DNA of 12,100 bases, from contig JAISND010000054.1 of assembly GCA_031276615.1 (NCBI GenBank), positions 1 to 12,100 on the forward strand, read 5' to 3'. The position numbers and the translations under genes are program-made. Shown in pieces: positions 1-6,418 of this stretch. Under the pieces are notes generated by a model. It saw only the letters and a list, made by a program, of their open reading frames with translations. It was not told the DNA's origin and ran no database searches. This DNA is from Treponema sp. GTDB taxonomy: Bacteria; Spirochaetota; Spirochaetia; Treponematales; Breznakiellaceae. The stretch's first letter is position 1; every line of letters begins with the position of its first letter.

Positions 1-219
1 CCCGGCATCGGCTCGGACAGGGGCAGGGGTTATATCGTGTCCCTCAGGGTCGCCACGCTGGACAGGGTCAGTCCCGAGCAGCTTGAATTTCTCATGGAGG
101 AAGCCGCGGCGCTCATCAGGAAAAAACTTCCCCGTTATTTTCAGGATCGGGATCTTCAGGTGGTCCGTGACGGGAAGCGCTTCAAGATTATCGGGGATTT
201 TTCACTGGGGGAGATATAG
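1..219 (+). CDS. C-terminal end of an unidentified protein (5' partial)
   Basis: The plus-strand frame is open from the window edge to a TAG at 217-219, so the gene starts upstream and 72 C-terminal residues are visible. A GTG at 37 is only an internal valine codon. The visible part has a glycine/arginine stretch (PGIGSDRGRGY), then an amphipathic helix rich in Glu, Ala and Arg (about residues 30-48), then a short basic segment that looks like two beta strands (VVRDGKRFKIIGDF). No membrane segment or catalytic motif is visible. I do not recognise the family and assign no function. It is the only plus-strand gene and converges on the sfsA-like gene across 73 bp in which I see no convincing terminator. 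The reading frame has normal codon texture, so I am fairly sure it is coding. Confidence 0.6.
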   Translation, partial: PGIGSDRGRGYIVSLRVATLDRVSPEQLEFLMEEAAALIRKKLPRYFQDRDLQVVRDGKRFKIIGDFSLGEI

Positions 220-292
220 CGCCTTACCGATTCCCTGCCTGACAAACCCAGGTATATGGCGCATAACTTGCAGCAGCCTGTCGTCATGGCGG

Positions 293-1627
293 CTAACATT
301 TCCCCGGACTCTCCGCATGCCTGAACCTCATCAGCATATCCACAAAGCCCCGATCCTCCTCCGGGTTTTTCCCGAAATAAAACAGGTGGCTGGCGCAGCG
401 CCTGCCGCCCGCGCCGCGGCAGTCCGAGCAGCCAAAACCCGGTACGCCTTCTCCCCCCAGTTTTTCCAGGGCCGCGGCAAGATCGCATTCCAGGCTGCGG
501 CAGGAACGAACGGGCAGCGCCTTTATTTTTGAGGCCAGGGGAGTAAGGTAGTCGATGTGCCAGTGTTTGCGTTTCTTTACCCTGCGCAGGTGACGGCTCA
601 TCCGCCGGGAGAGATTCTTCATCGCGCTTCCCGCGTACACATACCAGCCGGGTTTGATTTCGATTTTTCCCAGAGAGCCGGCCTCAATGCCCTGCGTTTC
701 CGGGGAGCCGCGCCGTCCCTTTCTTTCCGTCCCGGGAATTTCCAGTATGACAAGGTAGCTTCCGCTGTTCTTCTCCGCAAGGCCGCCGCGGGAAAGATCA
801 AGGGGGATGAACCCGCCCCCCCGCGAAACGGGATCCCTTACAAGCCGCGCGCTGCCGTTTGTCCCGCAGCGGATCAGGGCGGCGTGAACAAGAACCGGGC
901 CGCTTTCCCCGGCTGTCCGCGCGGCTGGTTCCGCCGCCGCGCCGCCCCGCGCCGTTTCCGGAGGCGCCGCCCTGCCGTATCTGCGGAGCGCCGCCGCGAA
1001 GTCCGGGTCGGTGTGCAGGTTGGGGACAAAAACTTCGGGCGCCCCGTGGGTGATCACAAAAAGCATATGGCAGCAATAGCCCCGGTCGCCCAGGGCGGCC
1101 AGCTCTTCAAGGTGTTTCAATGCCCGGCTGCTCGGCGCGTCGGGAAACATGGCGACTCCGTATTCAACCAGGGAACAGGCCTTGACTTCAACCAGGTGCC
1201 GCGCACCCCTTTCGTCAACGCAGAAAAAATCGAAGCGGGAGCCGCCCAGGCTGAATTCGGCGCGCGTTTCCCTGAGGCCGGGAATTATTTTTTCGAGGAC
1301 AAGTTTTTCCGCCGCCCTGTTCACTCTGGCGGAAAAGAGCGGGACAACTTCCCCGCGGGAGCGGACGGCGGCGGCGGTGTACGCCGTCCTGGCCGGACGG
1401 CCGGCATCCCGAATCCCGCCGCGCCGTTTCTCCAGAATGAGCCGCGCGCCGGGAAAGAGCAGTTCCGCAAGACGCCCCGGATCGGGGCAGTGGCAGGCTG
1501 TCTCCCTGCCCTCCGCTTCCGCGATGATAAGAAAACGATTCGGCCTTTTCACAAAAACCGCTTCAAGATCGTTCTGAAAGAGTTTTACCGATTCCCGCAT
1601 GGTTCCCCGTTCGCGGCGGTTTTCCAT
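293..1627 (-). CDS. sfsA: SfsA family protein fused to a C-terminal GIY-YIG (DUF123) nuclease domain
   Basis: The 444-residue product joins two nuclease-like domains. Residues about 10-275 match SfsA (sugar fermentation stimulation protein, a PD-(D/E)XK-like fold reported to bind nucleic acid). Visible motifs are VKRPNRF near the start, CPDPGRL, the core SRFDFF then LVEVKACSL (Asp133, Glu147, Lys149), and MFPDAPSSRALKHLEEL, which parallels the E. coli FPDAVTERGQKHLREL. An Ala/Pro/Gly-rich stretch at about 219-245 interrupts the SfsA C-terminal part. Residues about 288-418 match the DUF123/GIY-YIG family: GSYLVI, GWYVYAGSA, RMSRHL, HWHIDYL, ECDLA, GFGCSDC and ASHLFYF. The nucleic acid substrate is unknown; cleavage or repair of DNA or RNA is inferred. 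The start is uncertain. ATG 1627 is 2 bp after the EamA stop; GTG 1633 would overlap it; ATG 1600 best matches the usual SfsA N-terminus. It is probably co-transcribed with the EamA gene. Confidence 0.9.
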   Translation of the reverse strand: MENRRERGTMRESVKLFQNDLEAVFVKRPNRFLIIAEAEGRETACHCPDPGRLAELLFPGARLILEKRRGGIRDAGRPARTAYTAAAVRSRGEVVPLFSARVNRAAEKLVLEKIIPGLRETRAEFSLGGSRFDFFCVDERGARHLVEVKACSLVEYGVAMFPDAPSSRALKHLEELAALGDRGYCCHMLFVITHGAPEVFVPNLHTDPDFAAALRRYGRAAPPETARGGAAAEPAARTAGESGPVLVHAALIRCGTNGSARLVRDPVSRGGGFIPLDLSRGGLAEKNSGSYLVILEIPGTERKGRRGSPETQGIEAGSLGKIEIKPGWYVYAGSAMKNLSRRMSRHLRRVKKRKHWHIDYLTPLASKIKALPVRSCRSLECDLAAALEKLGGEGVPGFGCSDCRGAGGRRCASHLFYFGKNPEEDRGFVDMLMRFRHAESPGKC

Positions 1628-1629
1628 CG

Positions 1630-2718
1630 TCACGCGCTTCTCCCGGCTATCACTTCCCACTGGGTTATCAGCATGCCGCCGAGCATTAAAACAAAACCAA
1701 GCAAAGTCCAGCGCCCCACTTTTTCGGAAAGCAGGAGTACGCCGCCCAGGGCGGCAAAGCAGCCTTCAAGGCTGAGGATAATTGTCGCGTGGGCGGGCGG
1801 GGCGTCGCGCTGGGCGACCACCTGCAGGGTATAGGCAATACCCACGGAGCCGAGGCCGCCGTAGAGAACGGGAACGAGGGCCTCCGCGGGGAAGCGTATC
1901 TTTCCGGCGAAAAGGGCCGCGGCGAATTCGGGAAACGGCAGCCACGCGAAGGTCCCCGCCGCGAGGAAGGCGGGGCTTATTTTTTCCGCAAGGGCCGTGA
2001 GGAAAGGCTCGGCCAGAAACGCGCCAGTCATGGAGAAGATGCCGCAGACGGCAAACTGGCCGGAGGAAAGCGCTATCGGATCGATGCCCCGTTCAATGCC
2101 CCGTACCAGCCGGTCGATGAGGAGTACGTGGCAGGCCCAGAATACGGCGCTTGTCATGGTGATAATGTCGCCGGGGTTGATCGATTCGAGGTGGCCCGCG
2201 GCGCTGAGGAAGTAAAGGCCGCCGAGGGTAAAAACAGAACCAAGCCAGGTGGCGGGGCCGGTCTTTCGTCCCAGAAAGATGCCGAAGACCGGGGTAAGCA
2301 CCACGTAGAGGCCGGTTATAAAGCCCGCGTTACCCGCGGTGGTAAACATGATTCCAAACTGCTGAAGAATAACGGCGACAAAAAGGCAGCTCCCCGCGGC
2401 AAGCGAACAGCGAAAGAAGCGCCGCCGGTCTGCCGCGCCGCCTCGTGGAGAAGAAGCGCGGCCGGCCGGCACAGGCGGGCGGATGCCGGAAAGCCCGGAG
2501 GGACCGCCGTCAGCCGCAATCTCCGCGGCGGCGGGCCCTGTTTTCCGCCTCAGCAGAATGAGGGGAAGCAGGGAAAGGCTGCCCAGGATGAAGCGTATTC
2601 CGTTGTAGGCAAAGGGGCCGACGTATTCCATTCCGGAGCGCTGGGCGACAAACCCGAAACCCCAGATTCCGGCGGTAAGAAGCAGAAGGATGTCCGCCCG
2701 TAAAGCCCGTTTGTTCAT
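1630..2718 (-). CDS. EamA/DMT-superfamily transporter
   Basis: The 362-residue protein is a polytopic inner-membrane carrier of the drug/metabolite transporter superfamily, with two EamA repeats. The first begins with a helix at about 9-26 carrying AGIWGFGFVAQRSGM, followed by GPFAYNGIRFILG, a typical EamA opening. The second runs from about 184 to 352, with AVFWACHVLL and the closing helices VGIAYTLQVVAQRDAPPAHA and ILSLEGCFAALGGVLLLSE. Such proteins export or import small metabolites; the substrate cannot be read from sequence. It is longer than the usual 290-310 residues because of a Pro/Gly/Ala/Arg-rich loop at about 59-100 between the second and third helices, and extra sequence around 236-280. 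ATG 2718, with AGG upstream, is preferred over an in-frame GTG at 2733, which would add a non-hydrophobic five-residue tail. The downstream sfsA-like gene starts within a few bases of its stop, suggesting an operon. Confidence 0.9.
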   Translation of the reverse strand: MNKRALRADILLLLTAGIWGFGFVAQRSGMEYVGPFAYNGIRFILGSLSLLPLILLRRKTGPAAAEIAADGGPSGLSGIRPPVPAGRASSPRGGAADRRRFFRCSLAAGSCLFVAVILQQFGIMFTTAGNAGFITGLYVVLTPVFGIFLGRKTGPATWLGSVFTLGGLYFLSAAGHLESINPGDIITMTSAVFWACHVLLIDRLVRGIERGIDPIALSSGQFAVCGIFSMTGAFLAEPFLTALAEKISPAFLAAGTFAWLPFPEFAAALFAGKIRFPAEALVPVLYGGLGSVGIAYTLQVVAQRDAPPAHATIILSLEGCFAALGGVLLLSEKVGRWTLLGFVLMLGGMLITQWEVIAGRSA

Positions 2719-2778
2719 GGAACCTGTACACACACCACAGACTTGAGTTTGTCAGGCAAGGAATTGGCTAATCAGTCT

Positions 2779-2806
2779 CTGTCCGCAAAAAGCAAACGGC
2801 GGACAG
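2779..2806 (-). other. Perfect 8-bp stem-loop between rlpA and the EamA gene
   Basis: The arms CTGTCCGC (2779-2786) and GCGGACAG (2799-2806) pair perfectly around a 12-nt loop. On the minus strand it begins 3 nt after the rlpA stop codon. No U-run follows the stem, so it is not a standard intrinsic terminator. It may be a weak terminator or an mRNA-stabilising 3' structure that lets some transcription continue into the EamA gene. Confidence 0.4.
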
Positions 2807-2809
2807 GCA

Positions 2810-3640
2810 CTAATTGTCTTCCCGGATGAGGGCTTCACGGAAACCCGCCGCTCCAAGTTTGTCTCTCAACGATTGTATATCTTCTCCCCGGACTCCGGCA
2901 AGCACTACCCGGAAGTAGTCTTCGTAGCGCTCATAGGAAGGAGTAAGCCCCCTGCCCTTGAGTTTGTCAAAGGAGTTAACGGCGTTTTTGGCGATCCGGT
3001 AAGAGCCGACCTGCAGCCGGTACACTCTGCCCGGAACCGGATTTATGGCCGGGACAAGGGCGGCCAGGCCCTGGGCAGGAAGATCCGGCTTCATTTCCGC
3101 CGGGGCGGAAGGAGCTGCCGGCTGTCCGGGCTGCCGGGACACCGGCGGAAAGGCCAAAGGCGGCGGCGGAAGTTCGGCTGCCGCCGGTTCCGGCGGCAGC
3201 GTCCACAGCGGATCGGGCGGCGGTTTTGTGCCGGCCGGCGCGGGATCGGCCATGGCGACCGGTTTTGTGCTTTCAATCAGGACAGGTGCCGTCCCGGTTA
3301 CAAGCATGTCAAGCTGCCCGGCCGCCGCCCTGGAAATATCGATAATCCGGGCCGAAACAAAGGGCCCCCGATCGTTTACCTTGACGGTGACCTTTTTGTT
3401 GTTGTGTTTGTTGGTGATTGTCAGTACCGTCCCAAAGGGCAGGGCAGGATGGGCGGCGGTAAAAAGGGCGGAATTAAATATCTCCCCCGACGCGGTGGGC
3501 CGGCCGTCAAATTCGGTCCCGTACCAGGAGGCGATCCCTTCCTGCCGGAAAATTTCCCCTTCGGGATTCGGTTGAACCTGGGCTCCGCAGAGCAGCGTAA
3601 CAGCCAGGCCGGTGCATAATAAAGAGATGATTCGTTTCAT
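2810..3640 (-). CDS. rlpA: RlpA-like septal ring lytic transglycosylase/cell-wall protein with SPOR domain
   Basis: The 276-residue exported protein has three parts. Residues 1-20 are a signal peptide (MKRII, hydrophobic core, Cys18). Cys18 sits in a poor lipobox, so it could be a lipoprotein or a periplasmic protein. Residues about 34-125 form the double-psi beta-barrel of RlpA: GIASWYG, FDGRPTASGE, LFTAAHPALPFGT, KVNDRGPF and RIIDIS. His64 and Asp90 are the candidate catalytic pair by analogy with Pseudomonas RlpA. Residues about 126-203 are a Pro/Ala-rich linker. Residues about 205-275 are a SPOR domain (YRLQVGSY, FRVVLAGV), which binds glycan strands stripped of stem peptides at division sites. 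The likely role is peptidoglycan cleavage or daughter-cell separation at the septum. The ATG is 2 bp after the stop of the sensor gene and has no clear Shine-Dalgarno, so translational coupling to that gene is likely. Confidence 0.93.
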   Translation of the reverse strand: MKRIISLLCTGLAVTLLCGAQVQPNPEGEIFRQEGIASWYGTEFDGRPTASGEIFNSALFTAAHPALPFGTVLTITNKHNNKKVTVKVNDRGPFVSARIIDISRAAAGQLDMLVTGTAPVLIESTKPVAMADPAPAGTKPPPDPLWTLPPEPAAAELPPPPLAFPPVSRQPGQPAAPSAPAEMKPDLPAQGLAALVPAINPVPGRVYRLQVGSYRIAKNAVNSFDKLKGRGLTPSYERYEDYFRVVLAGVRGEDIQSLRDKLGAAGFREALIREDN

Positions 3641-3642
3641 GC

Positions 3643-4875
3643 TTATTTTATCGGCGAATTTTTCCCCGGATCCAGTTCCGCCAGGCGTTTTTGCATCTTT
3701 TTTTCGCTGGTAATGTCCTGGATATTTCCCAGGACAAACAGCTTGCCGTTGCCCCGGTCTACGGGGACAAAATTGCAGCGCAGGTCTTTTACCTCCCCTG
3801 TTTCCGGGCTGGTATACACCATTTCCTGAATGGGGTTTAAATTTTCCAGCATTTTTTCATCAAACCTGCGGCCGGACGCCCCGCGTTTGAAAAGCAGTAC
3901 AAAGTATTCGATAAGGCTGGTTATTTCGCTCTTCCTGATCGAAGGCGCTATCAGGCTGGTAAACTTTTTTCCCCGGAGATTCTTTATCCCCAGTACCGTT
4001 TCCAGAAATTTGGAATACTGATCCTGAATGATGAAATTTTTGTCCATGAAGAAGAGGCCTACCTTGAGGGCGTCCTTCATGGCGGCGATGGTATCCCGTT
4101 CGTCCTTCAGCGCCGCGGAGGCGGCTTCGGCAGCTTCCTTCAGTTCCCGAAGGCGCTGGTTTTGCCTGTTGACCCCGTTAACCAGGTACAGATACGCGAT
4201 AAAACCGGTGACGATAAAAACCGCCGACACAACCAGCTGCCGTATTATCTGTGACCACAGGCGCTCGTATATCTGCACGGCCTTAAAATCGCAGCCGATA
4301 ACGCCTACCGCCTCCCCGGAGGAATTCAGGATGGGCGCGAAGACGGAAACTACCCAGCCCCACTGGGTATTAAAGTCCAGATTGCTGATTTGGTAGTTTT
4401 TCGTTTCTATTGTCCGCAAAACCGGTTCAAGGTAGTCTGAAATATCCTCTTCCGTCCCCAGGGGAGAAAAAGCTTCCACGTCATCCGGGGAGGCGCTGCC
4501 GTCGATAATATAACGGAAAATATTCCCTTCCACCGGCGCCATGGTGTACAAATAGATGCAGTTGGTTTTTTCCCTGATGGCCAGCATGGCAAGCCGGGTC
4601 TTTTCATACCAGGGATCCAGGGGGTCAAGGCTTGCGGAAAGGGCTTCAAAGGAATCCCCGTCGATGAGACTGCCGGTTTCCTCTATGATGGGTATCCCCA
4701 ATTCGTATCCGATGGTTTCGGTTATCCCCACAAGCTGCTGCAGGGATGTGATGATAACAATCGAATAAACGGCAATGACAAAAAGAATAAAAAACAGTGT
4801 AAACTGAAATTTAAGGGAATGATTTTTTCCTCTTTTTTCCTCCGCTTTTCTTAACAGAGAAGATTTTACCGGCAT
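3643..4875 (-). CDS. Membrane sensor: Cache-like extracytoplasmic domain plus PAS, no output domain
   Basis: The 410-residue protein has a basic N-terminus, TM1 at about 24-46, an extracytoplasmic region at about 47-208, TM2 at about 211-234, a coiled coil at about 238-268 (RQNQRLRELKEAAEAASAAL), and a PAS-like domain at about 267-392 that ends in the typical VLGNIQDITSEKKMQKRL. The outer domain looks Cache-like: NCIYLYTMAP, GTEEDISDYLEP, QWGWVVSVFAPI and GVIGCDF. Proteins with this layout usually continue into a histidine kinase, Hpt, cyclase or chemoreceptor module. Here the frame stops 18 residues after the PAS motif, and no such module is visible. It may signal through a partner or be a truncated paralogue. 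ATG 4875 is chosen because GGGGGG lies 7 nt upstream; the ATG at 4890 and GTG at 4905 fall inside or beside the promoter -10 region. The gene leads a two-gene unit with rlpA. Confidence 0.85.
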   Translation of the reverse strand: MPVKSSLLRKAEEKRGKNHSLKFQFTLFFILFVIAVYSIVIITSLQQLVGITETIGYELGIPIIEETGSLIDGDSFEALSASLDPLDPWYEKTRLAMLAIREKTNCIYLYTMAPVEGNIFRYIIDGSASPDDVEAFSPLGTEEDISDYLEPVLRTIETKNYQISNLDFNTQWGWVVSVFAPILNSSGEAVGVIGCDFKAVQIYERLWSQIIRQLVVSAVFIVTGFIAYLYLVNGVNRQNQRLRELKEAAEAASAALKDERDTIAAMKDALKVGLFFMDKNFIIQDQYSKFLETVLGIKNLRGKKFTSLIAPSIRKSEITSLIEYFVLLFKRGASGRRFDEKMLENLNPIQEMVYTSPETGEVKDLRCNFVPVDRGNGKLFVLGNIQDITSEKKMQKRLAELDPGKNSPIK

Positions 4876-4896
4876 CGTTCTGCCCCCCATTATAAT

Positions 4897-4924
4897 ATAA
4901 TACAAAAATTATATAAAAAGTCAA
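4897..4924 (-). promoter_or_regulatory. Sigma-70-type promoter of the sensor-rlpA unit
   Basis: On the minus strand TTGACT (4924-4919) is separated by 16 nt from TATTAT (4902-4897). A second -10-like TATAAT (4894-4889) lies just downstream. Transcription would start near 4890, leaving a leader of about 15 nt containing GGGGGG before ATG 4875. The region is very AT-rich against a GC-rich background. Confidence 0.65.
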
Positions 4925-4932
4925 TTTTTTGG

Positions 4933-4964
4933 AAAAAACAGGGGTTCGGGCAAGGACGCCCCTG
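4933..4964 (-). terminator. Intrinsic terminator downstream of the uvrB remnant
   Basis: Read on the minus strand, CAGGGG (4964-4959) pairs with CCCCTG (4944-4939) around a 14-nt loop, and six T residues follow directly (4938-4933). It lies about 120 nt after the uvrB stop. The T-run is only 8 nt from the -35 box of the next promoter, so it insulates the sensor-rlpA unit. Confidence 0.7.
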
Positions 4965-5027
4965 CCGTGGCTTCGGCGGTTTTTTTACCGGCCCGCAGGG
5001 AATGGGGAATAGTGACTGACGCCATGT

Positions 5028-5069
5028 GCGTTTACTCGTAGTAAAACGTATTGGTTTTTAAGTAAACGC
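5028..5069 (-). repeat. Inverted repeat with two alternative partners, 3' of uvrB
   Basis: GCGTTTACT (5028-5036) and AGTAAACGC (5061-5069) are perfect 9-bp inverted repeats. A third related copy, AGTAAAACG (5040-5048), lies between them. Two mutually exclusive hairpins can therefore form. The rest of the 4970-5084 spacer shows no gene. No U-run follows on the minus strand, so this is not the terminator itself. Confidence 0.45.
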
Positions 5070-5084
5070 CTGTGGTGACACCTT

Positions 5085-6344
5085 TCAGGTCATTTCTATT
5101 TTCCGGATCTCGTCCCGTATCACCGCGGCCTGCTCAAATTCCAGGTTTTTGGCGTGCTCCAGCATTTCATTTTCAAGGGCTTTGATGAGCTGTTTGCGCT
5201 GTTCGGGTATCAGCGTGTTGTAGGATTTTTTCAGTACCCCGATGGAAGTTTCCGCGGCGTCGCCGGCTTCCTCGACGTGACGGCTAAGGATATCGATAAT
5301 GGCCTTCTTTACCGTGGCGGGGGTAATGCCGTGCTTTTTGTTATAGGCAATCTGGGCTTCGCGGCGGCGCTTTGTTTCGGCGATGGCCTGCTCCATTGCT
5401 TCGCTCCTCCGGTCGGCGTACATAATCACCTTTCCCGCGGCGTTTCTGGCCGCCCGGCCAATGATCTGCACCAGGCTTGTGAGGGAGCGGAGAAAGCCGA
5501 TTTTGTCCGCGTCGAGGATGGCGATAAACGAAACTTCCGGCAGGTCTATGCCTTCCCGCAGCAGGTTGATTCCCACCAGGACATCAAAATTACCCTGCCG
5601 GAGCTGGGTGAGAATCTCCACCCGCTCGATGGTTTCCACCTCGCTGTGGATGTACCTGACCTTGAGACCCAGGCCGGAAAGGTAGTCCGTCAGGTCTTCG
5701 GCCATTTTTTTGGTCAGGGTGAGGATGAGGGAACGTTCGCCTTTTTTGATGCGCTGCCTTACTTCGCCGTAGATGTCCTCCATCTGGCCTTCGCTGGGCC
5801 GGACTTCGATCTCCGGGTCAAGAAGGCCCGTCGGCCGGATAAGCTGCTGAACCACCCGGTTTGACTGCCCGATTTCGGTTTTGCCCGGCGTGGCGGATAC
5901 AAAGACCGTCTTGTCAAGGCGCTCCACAAACTCGTCGTAACGGAGCGGCCGGTTGTCCAGGGCGCAGGGCAGGCGGAAGCCGTAGTCGACAAGGCTCTGT
6001 TTGCGGCTGCGGTCGCCGGCGTACATGGCGCCGATCTGGGGAAGGGTGACGTGACTTTCGTCGATAAAGGTAAGGTGCTCCTTCGGCAGGTAGTCGATGA
6101 GGGTGTCGGGCGGCTCGCCGGGTTTGCGGCCGGCGAGGGGGGCGGAGTAGTTTTCGATTCCCGGACAGTAGCCCATTTCGGTGAGCATTTCGATGTCATA
6201 TTCAACCCGGGTTTTGAGTCTTTCCGCCTCCAGCGGTTTTCCGGCGCGCCTGAGAAATTCCAGCCGCTCGGCCAGCTCCCGCTTTATCCTGTCCAGGGCA
6301 TTCAGGGAAGAGCCGGGGAATGGCGCCCGGCGCCATGCGTTCAC
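5085..6344 (-). pseudogene. uvrB: 5'-truncated uvrB, excinuclease ABC subunit B (C-terminal part)
   Basis: UvrB is the damage-verifying helicase-like subunit of nucleotide excision repair. Only about 406 of some 670 residues remain. Homology begins near residue 14 (NALDRIKREL, about position 6305) and runs to the natural C-terminus. Still present are RVEYDIEMLTEMGYCPGIENYS, here split as RVEYDIEMLTEMGYC and PGIENYS, then motif II DESH (95-98), the SATP motif (150-153), VLVGINLLREGIDLPEV (256-272), QIIGRAAR (293-300), and the UVR domain (385-419, NLEFEQAAVIRDEIRK) that contacts UvrC/UvrA. Missing are the Walker A motif, the UvrA-binding domain and the beta-hairpin that clamps DNA, so the product could not act as UvrB. 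The first 13 residues, from GTG 6344, are encoded by the adjoining inverted-repeat cluster. An in-frame TAA lies just upstream, near 6371. It is either a real pseudogene or a chimeric assembly join; an intact copy elsewhere would be expected. Confidence 0.88.
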
Positions 6345-6418
6345 CGCAAAATGCTCCGCGTTTTGCTGTTTTTAGCGGTTGCCGGCGAACCTTTGGTTCG
6401 ACAAAAACTGAAGTTTTT
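6320..6418. repeat. Cluster of perfect short inverted repeats at the uvrB breakpoint
   Basis: Four inverted repeats lie within 99 bp: ATGGCGCC/GGCGCCAT (6320-6327, 6329-6336), GCAAAA/TTTTGC (6346-6351, 6361-6366), CGAACC/GGTTCG (6386-6391, 6395-6400) and AAAAACT/AGTTTTT (6403-6409, 6412-6418). An outer ACCGC/GCGGT pair (6343-6347, 6375-6379) spans the second. The cluster sits exactly between the TPR stop codon, which it supplies, and the first native uvrB codon. This density and position suggest a small palindromic element (REP- or MITE-like). No second copy is evident in the window, so its repetitive nature is inferred. Confidence 0.5.

Noticed and set aside
557..2703. Long plus-strand open frames opposite the SfsA fusion and the EamA gene
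   Set aside because: They are antisense shadows in GC-rich DNA, with no motif, no ribosome site and no plausible membrane or domain layout.
4964..4986. A plus-strand hairpin GCCG-CGGC followed by seven T residues
   Set aside because: The stem is only 4 bp and no plus-strand gene leads into it. The minus-strand terminator next to it is stronger and correctly placed.
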